Positions 8,530 to 16,750 of a stretch of 33,146 nt of DNA are shown here, in pieces (the first letter of the stretch is position 1; each line of letters starts with the position of its first letter). The stretch comes from Desulfuromusa sp. (GTDB taxonomy: Bacteria > Desulfobacterota > Desulfuromonadia > Desulfuromonadales > Geopsychrobacteraceae). The translations under genes were made by a program, and so were the position numbers. The notes beneath the pieces were generated by a model, which worked only from the letters and a program-made list of their open reading frames with translations, ran no database searches and was not told where the DNA came from. The stretch spans positions 1-33,146 of the forward strand of contig JAOZOH010000024.1 in assembly GCA_029933365.1 (NCBI GenBank), given 5' to 3'.

Positions 8530-8594
8530 AGAGAATATAAATGCGCCCCTATGGATTTATATGAACTGCTAGCCATAGGGACGCTTGATTCTCT
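8530..8594. repeat. Long imperfect hairpin in the cheA upstream gap
   Basis: The outer stem AGAGAAT/ATTCTCT (8530-8536 with 8588-8594) encloses a 12-bp inner stem with one mismatch (8543-8554 with 8573-8584). No T-tract follows the stem immediately on either strand, so it is not a standard terminator. It lies between the receptor transcription unit and the cheA leader and may end minus-strand readthrough or be a dispersed palindrome. The remaining bases of this gap (8405-8529) are AT-rich and hold only the putative promoter. Confidence 0.55.
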
Positions 8595-8606
8595 GAAATT
8601 TTCTCG

Positions 8607-8702
8607 TTACTGTAAAAATTTACCGTAGCCGTCACGATCCTGTTTTTCAATATGACTGATCAGCCAATCCTTCAGGAAATTAAAGATATCGGTTGGCGGC
8701 AT
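8607..8702 (-). pseudogene. Remnant of a bacteriohemerythrin C-terminus
   Basis: A 31-codon minus-strand frame ends FLKDWLISHIEKQD followed by GYGKFL. This matches the last helix of bacteriohemerythrin-like domains, including the two final iron ligands spaced five apart (H17 and D22 here). The rest of the roughly 130-residue domain is absent. The frame continues upstream into the end of the receptor gene but without hemerythrin-like sequence. It is read as a decayed fragment or the scar of a deletion. A very small expressed peptide cannot be excluded. Confidence 0.5.
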
Positions 8703-8731
8703 CCGATCACCACCATCCTTTATGCAGAATT

Positions 8732-10498
8732 CTATTGTTGCGGTTGTGCCGCCACTCCTCCCCAACCAGCTGTTTGGTTCTGTGGTGGTGAGGGAAGCTG
8801 TGGTGTTGGAGTTGGAGAATAACTCTGATGGTATGAATTTTTGAGTTTGAAGCGACTGAGCTGATGTTTCAGTTCAGCAGCCTGACTGGATAGTTCTTCG
8901 CTGGTTGCAGCGCTCTCTTCAGAATTGGCGGTACTTTGCTGGATAACCTGGTCAATCTGCTGCATGCCGATATTGACCTGAGCAATTCCCTGAGCTTGTT
9001 CATTGCTTGAAGCGGCAATTTCAGCAACCAGATCGCTCACCTTGCTGATCGAGCCAACAATTTCATCCAGTGCGCTGGCAGTGCGTTCCGCAATTTGGGT
9101 CCCCTTACTGGTTTTTTCTACCGACCCTTCAATCAGTTCTGCTGTCTCGGCAGCTGCTTTAGCACTTCGTGCCGCCAAGTTACGAACTTCCTCGGCAACC
9201 ACAGCAAATCCTTTACCGTGTTGCCCGGCTCGCGCTGCTTCAACGGCTGCATTGAGAGCTAATAAGTTTGTCTGGAAGGCAATTTCGTCGATGACTTTGA
9301 TAATTTTACTGATATTTTGCCCTGCTTCATTGATTTCACCCATAGCATTAATCATCTCGGACATCCGTTCACTGCCGGTGTTCGCTGCTTCTTGTGCTGA
9401 GGATGATAATTGGTTTGCTTGTTGAGCATTTTCGCTGCTGGTATTGGTTTGACTACCAATTTCGTTCATTGAACTACTGATTTCTTCAACCGATGCTGCC
9501 GATTGTGCCGCACCATCTGACAGGCTTTGCGCTGATTCGCTCACCTGTGAACTGCCCGAATCAATTTGCTCGCCGGCGGTTTGAATCTGCAGCATGATCT
9601 GATTGAGGTCTTCGCCCAATTTTTTCAAACTGCCACGCAGCTGATCCCGCTCGTCGCGTGGGGTGATTTCAAAGGTCAAATCACCATTGGCTAATTTTTG
9701 CAGGGAAGAGACCACCTCATTTCCCAGTGAATCTGCAAAGCGGTCCATAGTTTCAGCCATCTGCCCGATTTCGTCCTTGCGCTGCAATCCAAGTCGGGTG
9801 TCTAGATGGCCATTTTCCAGATCGTCGAGCATTGCCACAGTTTTTTTCATCGGTGCGGTCATGGAGCGAGTGATGAAAAAAGCTAGAAAAGTGCCAAGCA
9901 ACAAGGCACAAATGCCGAGGATAGTTATCCCTATTCGGGTATTATTGGCTGTGGCAATCATTTCACTATCGGTCATAATCTTCTGTTTGGATATCTCAGC
10001 AATCCTATCCATGATCTCGCCGATTTTTTTCAGGTGAATGCTGGTTTCCTCTTTATAGATGGCTTTAGCTTCGGCATTGACAGGGTTGAAAGGACTGTAG
10101 ACTTCTTTGATCTTTGCACCGGAAGCGTGCATAAGTCGGTGGGGCTCTTCAAGAGCTTGAAGCTGTGCTTTAATCTCTGGCAGAATCTTTTCAGCATGTT
10201 GGCGACCTTCGCCATAGTACCACTTGCCAAGAGAACAGGCTTTATGATCCAGCTTTACTTTCAGCTCAGTGATCGTGGGATCATCAAGAAAATCACGGAC
10301 TTTATGTCCCCATTTCAGATGCTTGTTTTCCAGGGTGATTAAGTCGCTGCGAATTTTGTTTCCATTGGAAACTTCAATAGCGTTACGAGCTGTCGTTGAC
10401 AGCCCGAAGATACCCCAGAGCAGAATGGCTAACAATAGGGCGAGAATAGTTCCAGAAAGTAGAACCATTTTTGTTCCGATTTTTAGATTATTGAACAT
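8732..10498 (-). CDS. Methyl-accepting chemotaxis protein with periplasmic CZB-like zinc-binding region
   Basis: This 588-residue receptor has TM1 at about 11-31, a periplasmic segment, TM2 at about 188-209, HAMP, and a long cytoplasmic signalling domain with the hairpin tip around [19 protein letters not shown]. It ends in a proline-rich tail. The periplasmic segment carries H85-x2-C88 in [14 protein letters not shown], then H120 and H124 in EPHRLMH, with another H at 60. This is the pattern of chemoreceptor zinc-binding (CZB) domains, which are more often cytoplasmic. I start at the ATG with GGAG 7 nt upstream (10496-10498) rather than the ATG 19 codons earlier. The signalling half is nearly identical to the receptor at 10811-12556. 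Confidence 0.9.
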   Translation of the reverse strand: MFNNLKIGTKMVLLSGTILALLLAILLWGIFGLSTTARNAIEVSNGNKIRSDLITLENKHLKWGHKVRDFLDDPTITELKVKLDHKACSLGKWYYGEGRQHAEKILPEIKAQLQALEEPHRLMHASGAKIKEVYSPFNPVNAEAKAIYKEETSIHLKKIGEIMDRIAEISKQKIMTDSEMIATANNTRIGITILGICALLLGTFLAFFITRSMTAPMKKTVAMLDDLENGHLDTRLGLQRKDEIGQMAETMDRFADSLGNEVVSSLQKLANGDLTFEITPRDERDQLRGSLKKLGEDLNQIMLQIQTAGEQIDSGSSQVSESAQSLSDGAAQSAASVEEISSSMNEIGSQTNTSSENAQQANQLSSSAQEAANTGSERMSEMINAMGEINEAGQNISKIIKVIDEIAFQTNLLALNAAVEAARAGQHGKGFAVVAEEVRNLAARSAKAAAETAELIEGSVEKTSKGTQIAERTASALDEIVGSISKVSDLVAEIAASSNEQAQGIAQVNIGMQQIDQVIQQSTANSEESAATSEELSSQAAELKHQLSRFKLKNSYHQSYSPTPTPQLPSPPQNQTAGWGGVAAQPQQ

Positions 10499-10545
10499 TT
10501 TGATCTCCGCATCGTGACTCATTTGTAATATTAAGGACTTGTTAA

Positions 10546-10609
10546 GTATTAACATAATTGCAATCTAATGTCAATTAGCTAATTGATTTTCGTTAAGTTA
10601 ATGACATTA
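10546..10609 (-). promoter_or_regulatory. Promoter and palindromic operator candidate of the CZB receptor gene
   Basis: On the minus strand a perfect TTGACA (10569-10574) is followed after 17 bp by TAATAC (10546-10551), about 48 nt before the start codon. The -35 overlaps a perfect 16-bp palindrome, TCAATTAGCTAATTGA (10571-10586). That palindrome lies within a wider inverted repeat, TAATGTCA (10566-10573) and TGACATTA (10602-10609). The arrangement suggests control by a dimeric repressor or activator; no regulator is identified. Confidence 0.45.
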
Positions 10610-10612
10610 AAA

Positions 10613-10643
10613 AAGGCGGAGGACAATTATTGTCCTCCGCCTT
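10613..10643 (-). terminator. Rho-independent terminator of the heme-type receptor gene
   Basis: A perfect 14-bp stem (AAGGCGGAGGACAA with its complement) closes on a 3-nt loop and is followed on the minus strand by a run of T. It lies downstream of the receptor at 10811-12556 and separates it from the next receptor. The two receptors are therefore separate transcription units. Confidence 0.85.
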
Positions 10644-10698
10644 GATGAATCGATGATTTTAGTGGATATTTTTACCATCCACCTTTGTTCTCAATGTT

Positions 10699-10806
10699 GT
10701 TGACTTAAGCAAATCCCCCTCAATCCCCCTTTTTCAAAGGGGGAAGTTTCGAAGCTCCCCTCTTTGGCAAAGAGGGGCTGGGGGAGATTCAAAAGCATAA
10801 GTCAAC
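10699..10806. repeat. MITE-like palindromic element rich in CCCCC/GGGGG
   Basis: Perfect inverted ends (GTTGACTTA and TAAGTCAAC) bound a 108-bp element. It contains two nested hairpins, one of the CCCCCTTTTTCAAAGGGGG kind and one pairing CCCCTCTTTG with CAAAGAGGGG. Similar C-rich/G-rich palindromes are widespread in bacterial intergenic regions from general knowledge. It begins a few bases past the stop codon of the heme-type receptor and could also help end transcription. Confidence 0.7.
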
Positions 10807-10810
10807 AGTA

Positions 10811-12556
10811 TTAACCTTTGTTATCCGGGAGTTGTGGTGTCGGAGGGGGTGATGTAACAAGTCCTAATGAGGGTTTGAGCACAAAACGCCCAAGTTGATT
10901 CCTCAATTCGGCCGCTTGACTCGATAATTCTTCACTGGTGGCGGCACTCTCTTCGGCGGTGGCGGTTGTCTGTTGGATGACCTGGTCGATCTGTTGCATG
11001 CCGATGTTGACCTGGGCAATTCCTTGAGCTTGTTCATTGCTCGAAGCGGCAATTTCGCCAATTAGATCGGTTACTTTGGCGATTGATCCAACGATCTCGT
11101 CCAGAGCTGTGGCAGTGCGTTCCGCAATCTGGGTGCCGTTGCTGGTTTTTTCGACTGACCCTTCAATGAGTTCTGCTGTTTCAGAGGCTGCCTTGGCGCT
11201 ACGGGCTGCTAGGTTGCGCACTTCTTCTGCGACCACAGCAAATCCTTTACCGTGCTGGCCGGCTCGAGCTGCTTCAACGGCTGCATTGAGAGCTAATAAA
11301 TTAGTCTGGAAGGCAATTTCATCGATGACCTTGATGATTTTACTGATATTTTGCCCAGCTTCATTGATTTCGCCCATAGCATTGATCATCTCGGTCATTC
11401 GTTCACTGCCAGCATTTGCCGCATCCCGTGCTGAAGCAGATAGCTGGTTGGCTTGCTGGGCATTTTCTGCGCTGGTGCTGGTCTGACTACCGATTTCGTT
11501 CATCGAACTGCTGATTTCTTCAACCGATGCAGCAGACTGCGCTGCGCCGTCAGACAGCAGTTGGGCTGAATCACTGACCTGTGAGCTGCCTGAGTCAATT
11601 TGTTGTCCCGCAACCTGCAGCTCAGAAACCATCCGGGTTAAGTCTTCACCCAGCTTTTTGATCGCATGGCGTAAAGTATCATTTTCATCGTGCGGAGTGA
11701 CCTCAAAAGTCAGATCTCCATTAGCCAGTTGCTGCAGCGGTTCCACAACGTCAGATTGCAGGCTCTCAGCCAGATCGTCAAGAGTCCGGGCGGCCTCACC
11801 CAATTCATCCTGTTGAGTCAGGTTGAGGCGATTATTCAGATGCCCTTTACCGATATCAGTCAGGATGGTTTTGACTTTATTAATTGGCCGGATCACCATT
11901 TTACGCAACAGGAAAAATAGAGCCAGCCAGATAACGACAAGAATAAAAACTCCCCTGGCGATGTTGTTGGTTATGTTTTTACTGATGGAATCAGCCAGGA
12001 TTTTATTTTGCTTGGCTTTTTCCTGATTAAATTTAACCAGGCTGAAATCGAGATAAAGGATCCCGGCCAGGTCGCCAGGCTCAACATCATCATGGCATTC
12101 CATGCATTTCTGCTCAAACCTGTGAGAGTGGGCAATAAAAAATGAATCGTGGTTTTCTTTTTCGAGACTAATCTGTTCTTTCGAGCTAGTGATATTCAGG
12201 TGGGATTGTTGTTGTCCAAGCTTCTCTTCTTTGCTGGAATAAGTGGTGATTCCTTGCAGATTACTAAGTCCGACTTCCATAACCCCGGGGACTGCCCCCA
12301 AGCCGGTTAACAATTCGTCAAATACATCCATTTCACCCCGTTCCAGAGATCCTTTTGTCCCAATCTCTAAACACTCAAAAATGCTATGTGCTTTTTCCAG
12401 GGCGCCGGAATGGAAAGCCTCCAATAAATATTCCTGCTGAGTTTGCAAGGAATTCTGCGTTTGAATTGCAGTGATGGTAAGTCCAATCCCGAGAATAATC
12501 ATCAGGACAAGAACCAGAGCTCCACCTATTTTGCGTTGAAGGGTATTTAGTTTCAT
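10811..12556 (-). CDS. Methyl-accepting chemotaxis protein with periplasmic c-type heme motif
   Basis: This 581-residue receptor has TM1 at about 11-32, a periplasmic domain to about 200, TM2 at about 201-218, then HAMP and signalling domain. The periplasmic domain has C151-x-x-C154-H155 (KCMECHDD), a covalent c-heme site. Geobacter receptors with periplasmic heme sensor domains (GSU0582 and GSU0935) are the known parallel, sensing redox state or small gas ligands. The segment around [12 protein letters not shown] to LYLDFSL looks PAS/dCache-like. AAGAGG lies 5 nt before the ATG. A weak TTGCAA-17-TAACAT promoter is at 12616-12644. The signalling half is close to the neighbouring CZB receptor. 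Confidence 0.9.
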   Translation of the reverse strand: MKLNTLQRKIGGALVLVLMIILGIGLTITAIQTQNSLQTQQEYLLEAFHSGALEKAHSIFECLEIGTKGSLERGEMDVFDELLTGLGAVPGVMEVGLSNLQGITTYSSKEEKLGQQQSHLNITSSKEQISLEKENHDSFFIAHSHRFEQKCMECHDDVEPGDLAGILYLDFSLVKFNQEKAKQNKILADSISKNITNNIARGVFILVVIWLALFFLLRKMVIRPINKVKTILTDIGKGHLNNRLNLTQQDELGEAARTLDDLAESLQSDVVEPLQQLANGDLTFEVTPHDENDTLRHAIKKLGEDLTRMVSELQVAGQQIDSGSSQVSDSAQLLSDGAAQSAASVEEISSSMNEIGSQTSTSAENAQQANQLSASARDAANAGSERMTEMINAMGEINEAGQNISKIIKVIDEIAFQTNLLALNAAVEAARAGQHGKGFAVVAEEVRNLAARSAKAASETAELIEGSVEKTSNGTQIAERTATALDEIVGSIAKVTDLIGEIAASSNEQAQGIAQVNIGMQQIDQVIQQTTATAEESAATSEELSSQAAELRNQLGRFVLKPSLGLVTSPPPTPQLPDNKG

Positions 12557-12701
12557 ATTGGCCTCTTAAGGATGAGAAGATAATCCACATAGGGGAATAG
12601 TGAGAGTGAAATGGGATGTTAGCAGACAGAGCAAGGAGTTGCAATAACTTAATTTAAATAAATTAATGTAAAAATATGAATATTTAGAGGAATGGATAGA
12701 T

Positions 12702-13949
12702 CTATGCTGGTTTTTTACGAGGATTGTTTTTCCGACGCTGCTTTCGAGGGCGGCGGGGTTTCTTTTTTTCTGCGGCAGAACCTTGAATCACTTTTCTCCA
12801 GTTTTCCACAAGTGAGGTCAAATCAGGTCGAACCTGAGCCCAGAGGGTAAACAGCTCTAGCGATTTTGGTGTCAGAGGATGTTGTAAAAACCGTTTTTCA
12901 GCTCGGAAACCACGCCCCCGTGCGAGTCGAAAACAACCGATCAGAAATTCACGAGCTTGGTGGCGGATTCCGCTGGCAATACTGAAGTAGCGGCAATGAG
13001 AAATAATAATCTCATTTGCCTGGTGCAGGGCTGTGGTGATATTGGTTTTTGCGGAGGGAGGACAACTGTCCATAAAAAGCCGCAAATAGAGCGCAGCTAT
13101 GGCAAAACTCTCCTCAATCGGTATTCCTGCCGCCGTTCTTCGATCAATCTTTGCCAGCAGTTCAATACTTTCATCCGTCCCCGGATAACCTGCCAGCAGG
13201 TGCGGGAGCATCCCTAATTCACGGCAGTGCCGCAAAACCGGGCCAGAGATTTTATGCCGGAACAGCTCCATAATCTCTTCACGCACCCGGGCTGGGGCTG
13301 CTGTTGTCAGCAGTTCTTTGTGCCCCGCAATAGCTGAGTAAATATTGTCATCCAGTGAAAAATTAAGCCGTGCTGCAAACTCAATGGCTCGCAGCATCCG
13401 CACTGGATCTTCGACAAAGCGGATCTGCGGATTACCTATAACGCGGAGCCGTTTTTCCTTTAAATCATCCAGGCCACCCAAATAATCAATTACCGAAAAA
13501 TCGGCAATGTTATAAAACAGAGCATTGATAGTAAAATCTCGTCGGGCAGCGTCTTCCTCTGGAGAGCCAAAGACATTCTGCACGAAATGAAAATGGTCGT
13601 CTGGATCATCGGGAAGTTCAGTTTCTTTAGGCTGGCGGCGGAAGGTTGCGACTTCAATAAATTTATTGCCGGCAAAACGGATATGTGCCAGGCGGAAGCG
13701 ACGCCCAACCAGAAAACTGTTACGGAATAATTTACGCACCTGATTAGGTGTGGCATCGGTGCCGATATCAAAATCCTTTGGCTGGCGACCGAGCAGTAGA
13801 TCGCGAACACTGCCACCAACCAGATAGGCTTTGTAGCCATGCCGATGGAGACGGTAAAGAACTTTAAGGGTGTCGCTATCAATCTGTTTTCGGGAAATAC
13901 AATGCTGGTCGCGGGTCAGGATGGTTGGCTTGTTTTGGTTCATGATCAT
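12702..13949 (-). CDS. pcnB: Poly(A) polymerase / tRNA nucleotidyltransferase family protein
   Basis: This 415-residue class II nucleotidyltransferase adds nucleotides to RNA 3' ends. The N-terminal catalytic domain shows LVGGSVRDLLLG (43-54) and the metal-binding pair in DFDIGTDA (D59, D61), followed by RRDFTINAL and the EDPVRMLRAIEF nucleotide-binding region. The tail (about 395-413) is a run of Lys, Arg and Pro typical of RNA-binding tails in PcnB. It could act as poly(A) polymerase or CCA-adding enzyme; the basic tail favours PcnB. Two ATGs (13949 and 13943) are possible, and neither has a strong ribosome site. It is divergent from miaA. Confidence 0.88.
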   Translation of the reverse strand: MIMNQNKPTILTRDQHCISRKQIDSDTLKVLYRLHRHGYKAYLVGGSVRDLLLGRQPKDFDIGTDATPNQVRKLFRNSFLVGRRFRLAHIRFAGNKFIEVATFRRQPKETELPDDPDDHFHFVQNVFGSPEEDAARRDFTINALFYNIADFSVIDYLGGLDDLKEKRLRVIGNPQIRFVEDPVRMLRAIEFAARLNFSLDDNIYSAIAGHKELLTTAAPARVREEIMELFRHKISGPVLRHCRELGMLPHLLAGYPGTDESIELLAKIDRRTAAGIPIEESFAIAALYLRLFMDSCPPSAKTNITTALHQANEIIISHCRYFSIASGIRHQAREFLIGCFRLARGRGFRAEKRFLQHPLTPKSLELFTLWAQVRPDLTSLVENWRKVIQGSAAEKKKPRRPRKQRRKNNPRKKPA

Positions 13950-14043
13950 CCGGGAGAACAGGGTTGAAATTAGCCGGACTATAGCAGATTATATTGATCT
14001 GGCAAAAAAGAATAAGATTTCACTATAACGAGGATATGAATCA

Positions 14044-14955
14044 ATGCAAGAACCTTATAATTTATTGGTCATTTTAGGAGTCACCGCCGGGGGGAAAACT
14101 GGTCTAGCGGTTAAAACTGCGAACCATCTTAATGGTGAAATTATTTCTGCCGATTCCCGCCAGGTCTATCGGGGGATGGATCTGGGGACGGGGAAAGATC
14201 TACAGGAATATGGGGATGTCCCTTACCATTTGATCGATATTGCTGAGCCGGGGAGTGAGTACAATGTTTTTCAGTTTCAGCGGGATTGTTTTGAGAGTAT
14301 CGAATTAATTTGGCAGCGACAGAAATTACCGATTATCTGTGGCGGTACCGGGATGTATCTGGATGCGGTGCTCAGTGATTATCGATTGATTGCTGTGCCG
14401 CAAAATCAGCCTTTACGGGATAAATTAGAGCTTTTCAGTGACAATGCCTTGCGGCAGGAGCTCCTTCACCTGAAACCGGAGCAGCATAATCGCACGGATC
14501 TGGAGGAACGGGAGCGGCTAATTCGGGCAATAGAAATTGCAGTTGGTGAGCGGGATGCCAATAAAGATTTGCCACCGCCTCCCGATATAGCGCCGCTTGT
14601 TTTTGGCATCAAGTGGCCACGGGACGTTTTACGCAAGCGGATCGCAGTGCGTTTGCGCCAACGCTTTGAAGCGGGGATGATTGAAGAAGTGGAGAATTTG
14701 TATGAGTCTGGAGTTTCCTGGGGGAAACTGGAATTTTATGGGCTGGAATATCGGTTGATCGCACAATATCTGCAGGGGCAAATGAATAAAAATGACATGG
14801 TGCAGAAACTGCGTAGCGCCATCGGACAGTTTGCCAAGCGGCAGGAGACATTTTTTCGGCGCATGGAAAAGCGGGGGATGGAGATTTGTTGGTTGGATGG
14901 GGAAGGGGATGTTTTTGGGGAGTTGTGTGAGGTGATGGCAAAGCGGGGTTTTTAA
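14044..14955 (+). CDS. miaA: tRNA dimethylallyltransferase
   Basis: This 303-residue enzyme transfers dimethylallyl to A37 of tRNAs reading UNN codons. It shows a P-loop GVTAGGKT (12-19), SADSRQVYRGMDLGTGK (35-51), GGTGMYL and the DLEERERLIRAIEI region. The P-loop is slightly unusual, with Val where Pro is normal and Gly-Gly before Lys, but the lysine and threonine are kept. GAGGA lies about 9 nt before the ATG. An ATG 7 nt upstream is out of frame. It is divergent from pcnB and followed by a dense repeat region. Confidence 0.9.
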   Translation: MQEPYNLLVILGVTAGGKTGLAVKTANHLNGEIISADSRQVYRGMDLGTGKDLQEYGDVPYHLIDIAEPGSEYNVFQFQRDCFESIELIWQRQKLPIICGGTGMYLDAVLSDYRLIAVPQNQPLRDKLELFSDNALRQELLHLKPEQHNRTDLEERERLIRAIEIAVGERDANKDLPPPPDIAPLVFGIKWPRDVLRKRIAVRLRQRFEAGMIEEVENLYESGVSWGKLEFYGLEYRLIAQYLQGQMNKNDMVQKLRSAIGQFAKRQETFFRRMEKRGMEICWLDGEGDVFGELCEVMAKRGF

Positions 14956-14968
14956 TCTGGGAAAATGT

Positions 14969-15060
14969 CCTTGATGTAAACTCCCCCCCATTTCATCCTT
15001 CTCCATGAGGGAGAAGGTGGCCGAAGGTCGGATGAGGGGGGAGTATTTTTGAAATCAAGG
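14969..15060. repeat. Palindromic intergenic element after miaA
   Basis: Inverted ends CCTTGAT (14969-14975) and ATCAAGG (15054-15060) enclose complementary CTCCCCCC and GGGGGGAG blocks. Further in, an inner hairpin pairs CCTTCTCC with GGGAGAAGG. There is no coding potential. This type of C-rich palindrome recurs in many proteobacterial genomes. It may serve as the terminator of miaA, which has no other. Confidence 0.65.
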
Positions 15061-15307
15061 TCGCGGGGTTGCGTCCTCGCACACCGCCTTCATTTCTTTG
15101 TGCACCCAAAGAAACGAAGCAAAGAAATGTGCCCGAACTCCTTGCCCTGCGGGTTCCCTCTGTTTCGCTATGCTTTGCAGCTCAGAAAAAAACTCGCCTG
15201 CGGCTCAAACATTTTTCTTCGAAACCCTGCAAAGCTTCGCTGCATTCCGGCTGCGTCACACGGGATTTTGAACTTTGCTTCTTCCTTTTGGCTTCTGCCG
15301 GAGTGGA
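15061..15307. repeat. Nested-palindrome intergenic region
   Basis: This stretch holds at least two strong inverted repeats: CATTTCTTTG with CAAAGAAATG (15091-15100 and 15120-15129, with an inner CTTTG/CAAAG) and GCTTTGCAG with CTGCAAAGC (15172-15180 and 15227-15235). Frames across it lack ribosome sites and family resemblance, so I do not call a gene. Comparable palindrome-dense blocks occur as dispersed intergenic repeats in related genomes (recollection, not checked). Confidence 0.5.
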
Positions 15308-15358
15308 GTAAACTCGGGACTGTCCCCAGTTCCATCGGGGGCTGTCCCAGATGTTTAC
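15308..15358. repeat. 51-bp palindrome, left flank of the glycosyltransferase gene
   Basis: The sequence runs GTAAAC, then GGGACTGTCCCC, and ends with GGGGGCTGTCCC and GTTTAC, forming an imperfect inverted repeat. A related palindrome lies directly after the glycosyltransferase gene at 16703-16746. From 15359 to 15448 I see only a further GGGACAGCTCC half-motif and no gene. Confidence 0.65.
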
Positions 15359-15448
15359 GGGCTATGAAAACCCGTGGTTCGCATCGCAAAAGCCTGGGAC
15401 AGCTCCGGTTTTGCTGGTATCCACCCTTAAACTGTCTTTGACATTGAT

Positions 15449-16690
15449 ATGAATAAACAACTGAAAAAATATCTAAAAAACCGAGCCACCCTCTCTCCTT
15501 GGGAGATCGTCGGCACTAACCGGGCTGATTTTGCTGGCGCAATCATTATTCCTGCATTGGCAGAGAGAGATAACCTCCCTTCAGCTCTTGATAGCCTCTG
15601 CCTGAACCCTGGCGAATATCTTGCTCGGACGCTAGTCGTCATCGTGGTTAATAATCGAGCTGAAGTTTCTGCCGCTCAGCTTGCGGACAATCAGGCGACT
15701 ATCGCCTGGTTGCAGTTAAATCCCTATCCTCAACTGACCCTCGTCTGGATTGATGCCAGTTCTACTGGTTTTGAACTTCCGGCTAAAGAGGGTGTTGGTC
15801 TGGCGCGGAAAATTGGTTTTGATGCTAGCTTGCAATTGTTCGATTGGACAGTTGATCCACTTTTTGTCTCCCTGGATGCTGATACTCTGGTAGACAGAAA
15901 TTATCTTGCGACTATTTTTGGCCATTTTGGGATGAGCCAAAGTGGAGCTGCCGTAATTCCATTTCGGCATCAATCTGCAATAAATCTAGAGCAGGAAGCC
16001 GCTATTCGCCATTATGAGCTGTATTCACGTAGCTATCTCTTTGGTTTGCAGTTGGCAACATCTCCTTACGCTTATCATAGTATTGGCAGTGCCTTTGCCT
16101 GCCGGGCTGATGCTTACATTAAATCTGGCGGGATGAATCGGCGTTGCGGTGGGGAGGATTTTTATTTTCTTCAACAGTTGGCTAAAACCTCCGGGGTTGA
16201 ACTTATCAGGGGAACCGTTGTTCATCCTTCACCCCGTTTTTCCAGTCGGGTTCCCTTTGGCACCGGGAAAGCAGTTCAGGGGCAGGTGGAAGAGGGGATT
16301 GCTTTGTTTCATTTTGTTCCCGTTGTTGCTTTCAAAATTCTGAAAGAGTGGTTTGATGTTGTTGGCTGCAACGTGGATAGCTCTGCACAAGAGATAGATA
16401 GACTGGCAAAAAATACTTCCAGAGTATTATCGCAATTTTTATTGGAGCTGAATTTTGTGCAGGTGTGGGAAAAGATACAATTCAACCATGCTTCTCGAGA
16501 ACAGCGACTCGCTGCATTTCATAACTGGTTTGATGCACTAAGAACTCGTCAGTTTCTGACCCGTATTGAGAGTTCTTCAACTTTTCCTGCTGAGCAGGTT
16601 GTCGCAGAGCTATTGCACTGGGGAAGGTACGTCGGTGTTGAGAAGGAAGTTGAGCAATTAGAGTTATTGGAGAGGTTGCAGGGAGTGTGA
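15449..16690 (+). CDS. Family 2-like (GT-A fold) glycosyltransferase
   Basis: This 413-residue protein has no signal peptide or clear membrane segment. GT-A features are visible: a nucleotide-binding start in AIIIPALAERDNLPSAL (30-46), VVIVVNN (63-69), the metal-binding D143-A-D145 in SLDADT, and an acceptor/catalytic GGEDF (E236, D237). The region after about residue 270 is helical and unassigned. The donor, acceptor and pathway cannot be told. No ribosome site is obvious before the ATG. The gene stands alone between two related palindromes, with no glycan genes nearby, which raises the possibility of transfer as a cassette. Confidence 0.75.
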   Translation: MNKQLKKYLKNRATLSPWEIVGTNRADFAGAIIIPALAERDNLPSALDSLCLNPGEYLARTLVVIVVNNRAEVSAAQLADNQATIAWLQLNPYPQLTLVWIDASSTGFELPAKEGVGLARKIGFDASLQLFDWTVDPLFVSLDADTLVDRNYLATIFGHFGMSQSGAAVIPFRHQSAINLEQEAAIRHYELYSRSYLFGLQLATSPYAYHSIGSAFACRADAYIKSGGMNRRCGGEDFYFLQQLAKTSGVELIRGTVVHPSPRFSSRVPFGTGKAVQGQVEEGIALFHFVPVVAFKILKEWFDVVGCNVDSSAQEIDRLAKNTSRVLSQFLLELNFVQVWEKIQFNHASREQRLAAFHNWFDALRTRQFLTRIESSSTFPAEQVVAELLHWGRYVGVEKEVEQLELLERLQGV

Positions 16691-16702
16691 TGATCGATCG
16701 GA

Positions 16703-16746
16703 GTAAACCCGGGACAGCCCCCATACGGGGACAGTCCTGGGTTTGC
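16703..16746. repeat. 44-bp palindrome, right flank of the glycosyltransferase gene
   Basis: An inverted repeat with arms of about 20 bp (16 matching) starts GTAAACCCGGGACAG and ends GTCCTGGGTTTGC. It is of the same family as the palindrome at 15308-15358. It sits in the 60-bp gap between convergent genes and could act as a bidirectional terminator. Confidence 0.65.
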
Positions 16747-16750
16747 TGAG

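Noticed and set aside
9003..9425. Plus-strand open frame of 140 codons inside a receptor gene, with a similar one at 11037-11486
   Set aside because: Both lie antisense to the conserved signalling domain of paralogous receptors. Their similarity to each other follows from the sense-strand identity, and neither has a ribosome site.
15049..15441. Plus- and minus-strand open frames of 73-130 codons between miaA and the glycosyltransferase gene
   Set aside because: They run through nested palindromes, have Cys/Arg/Ser-rich composition and no ribosome site. They look like translations of repeats.
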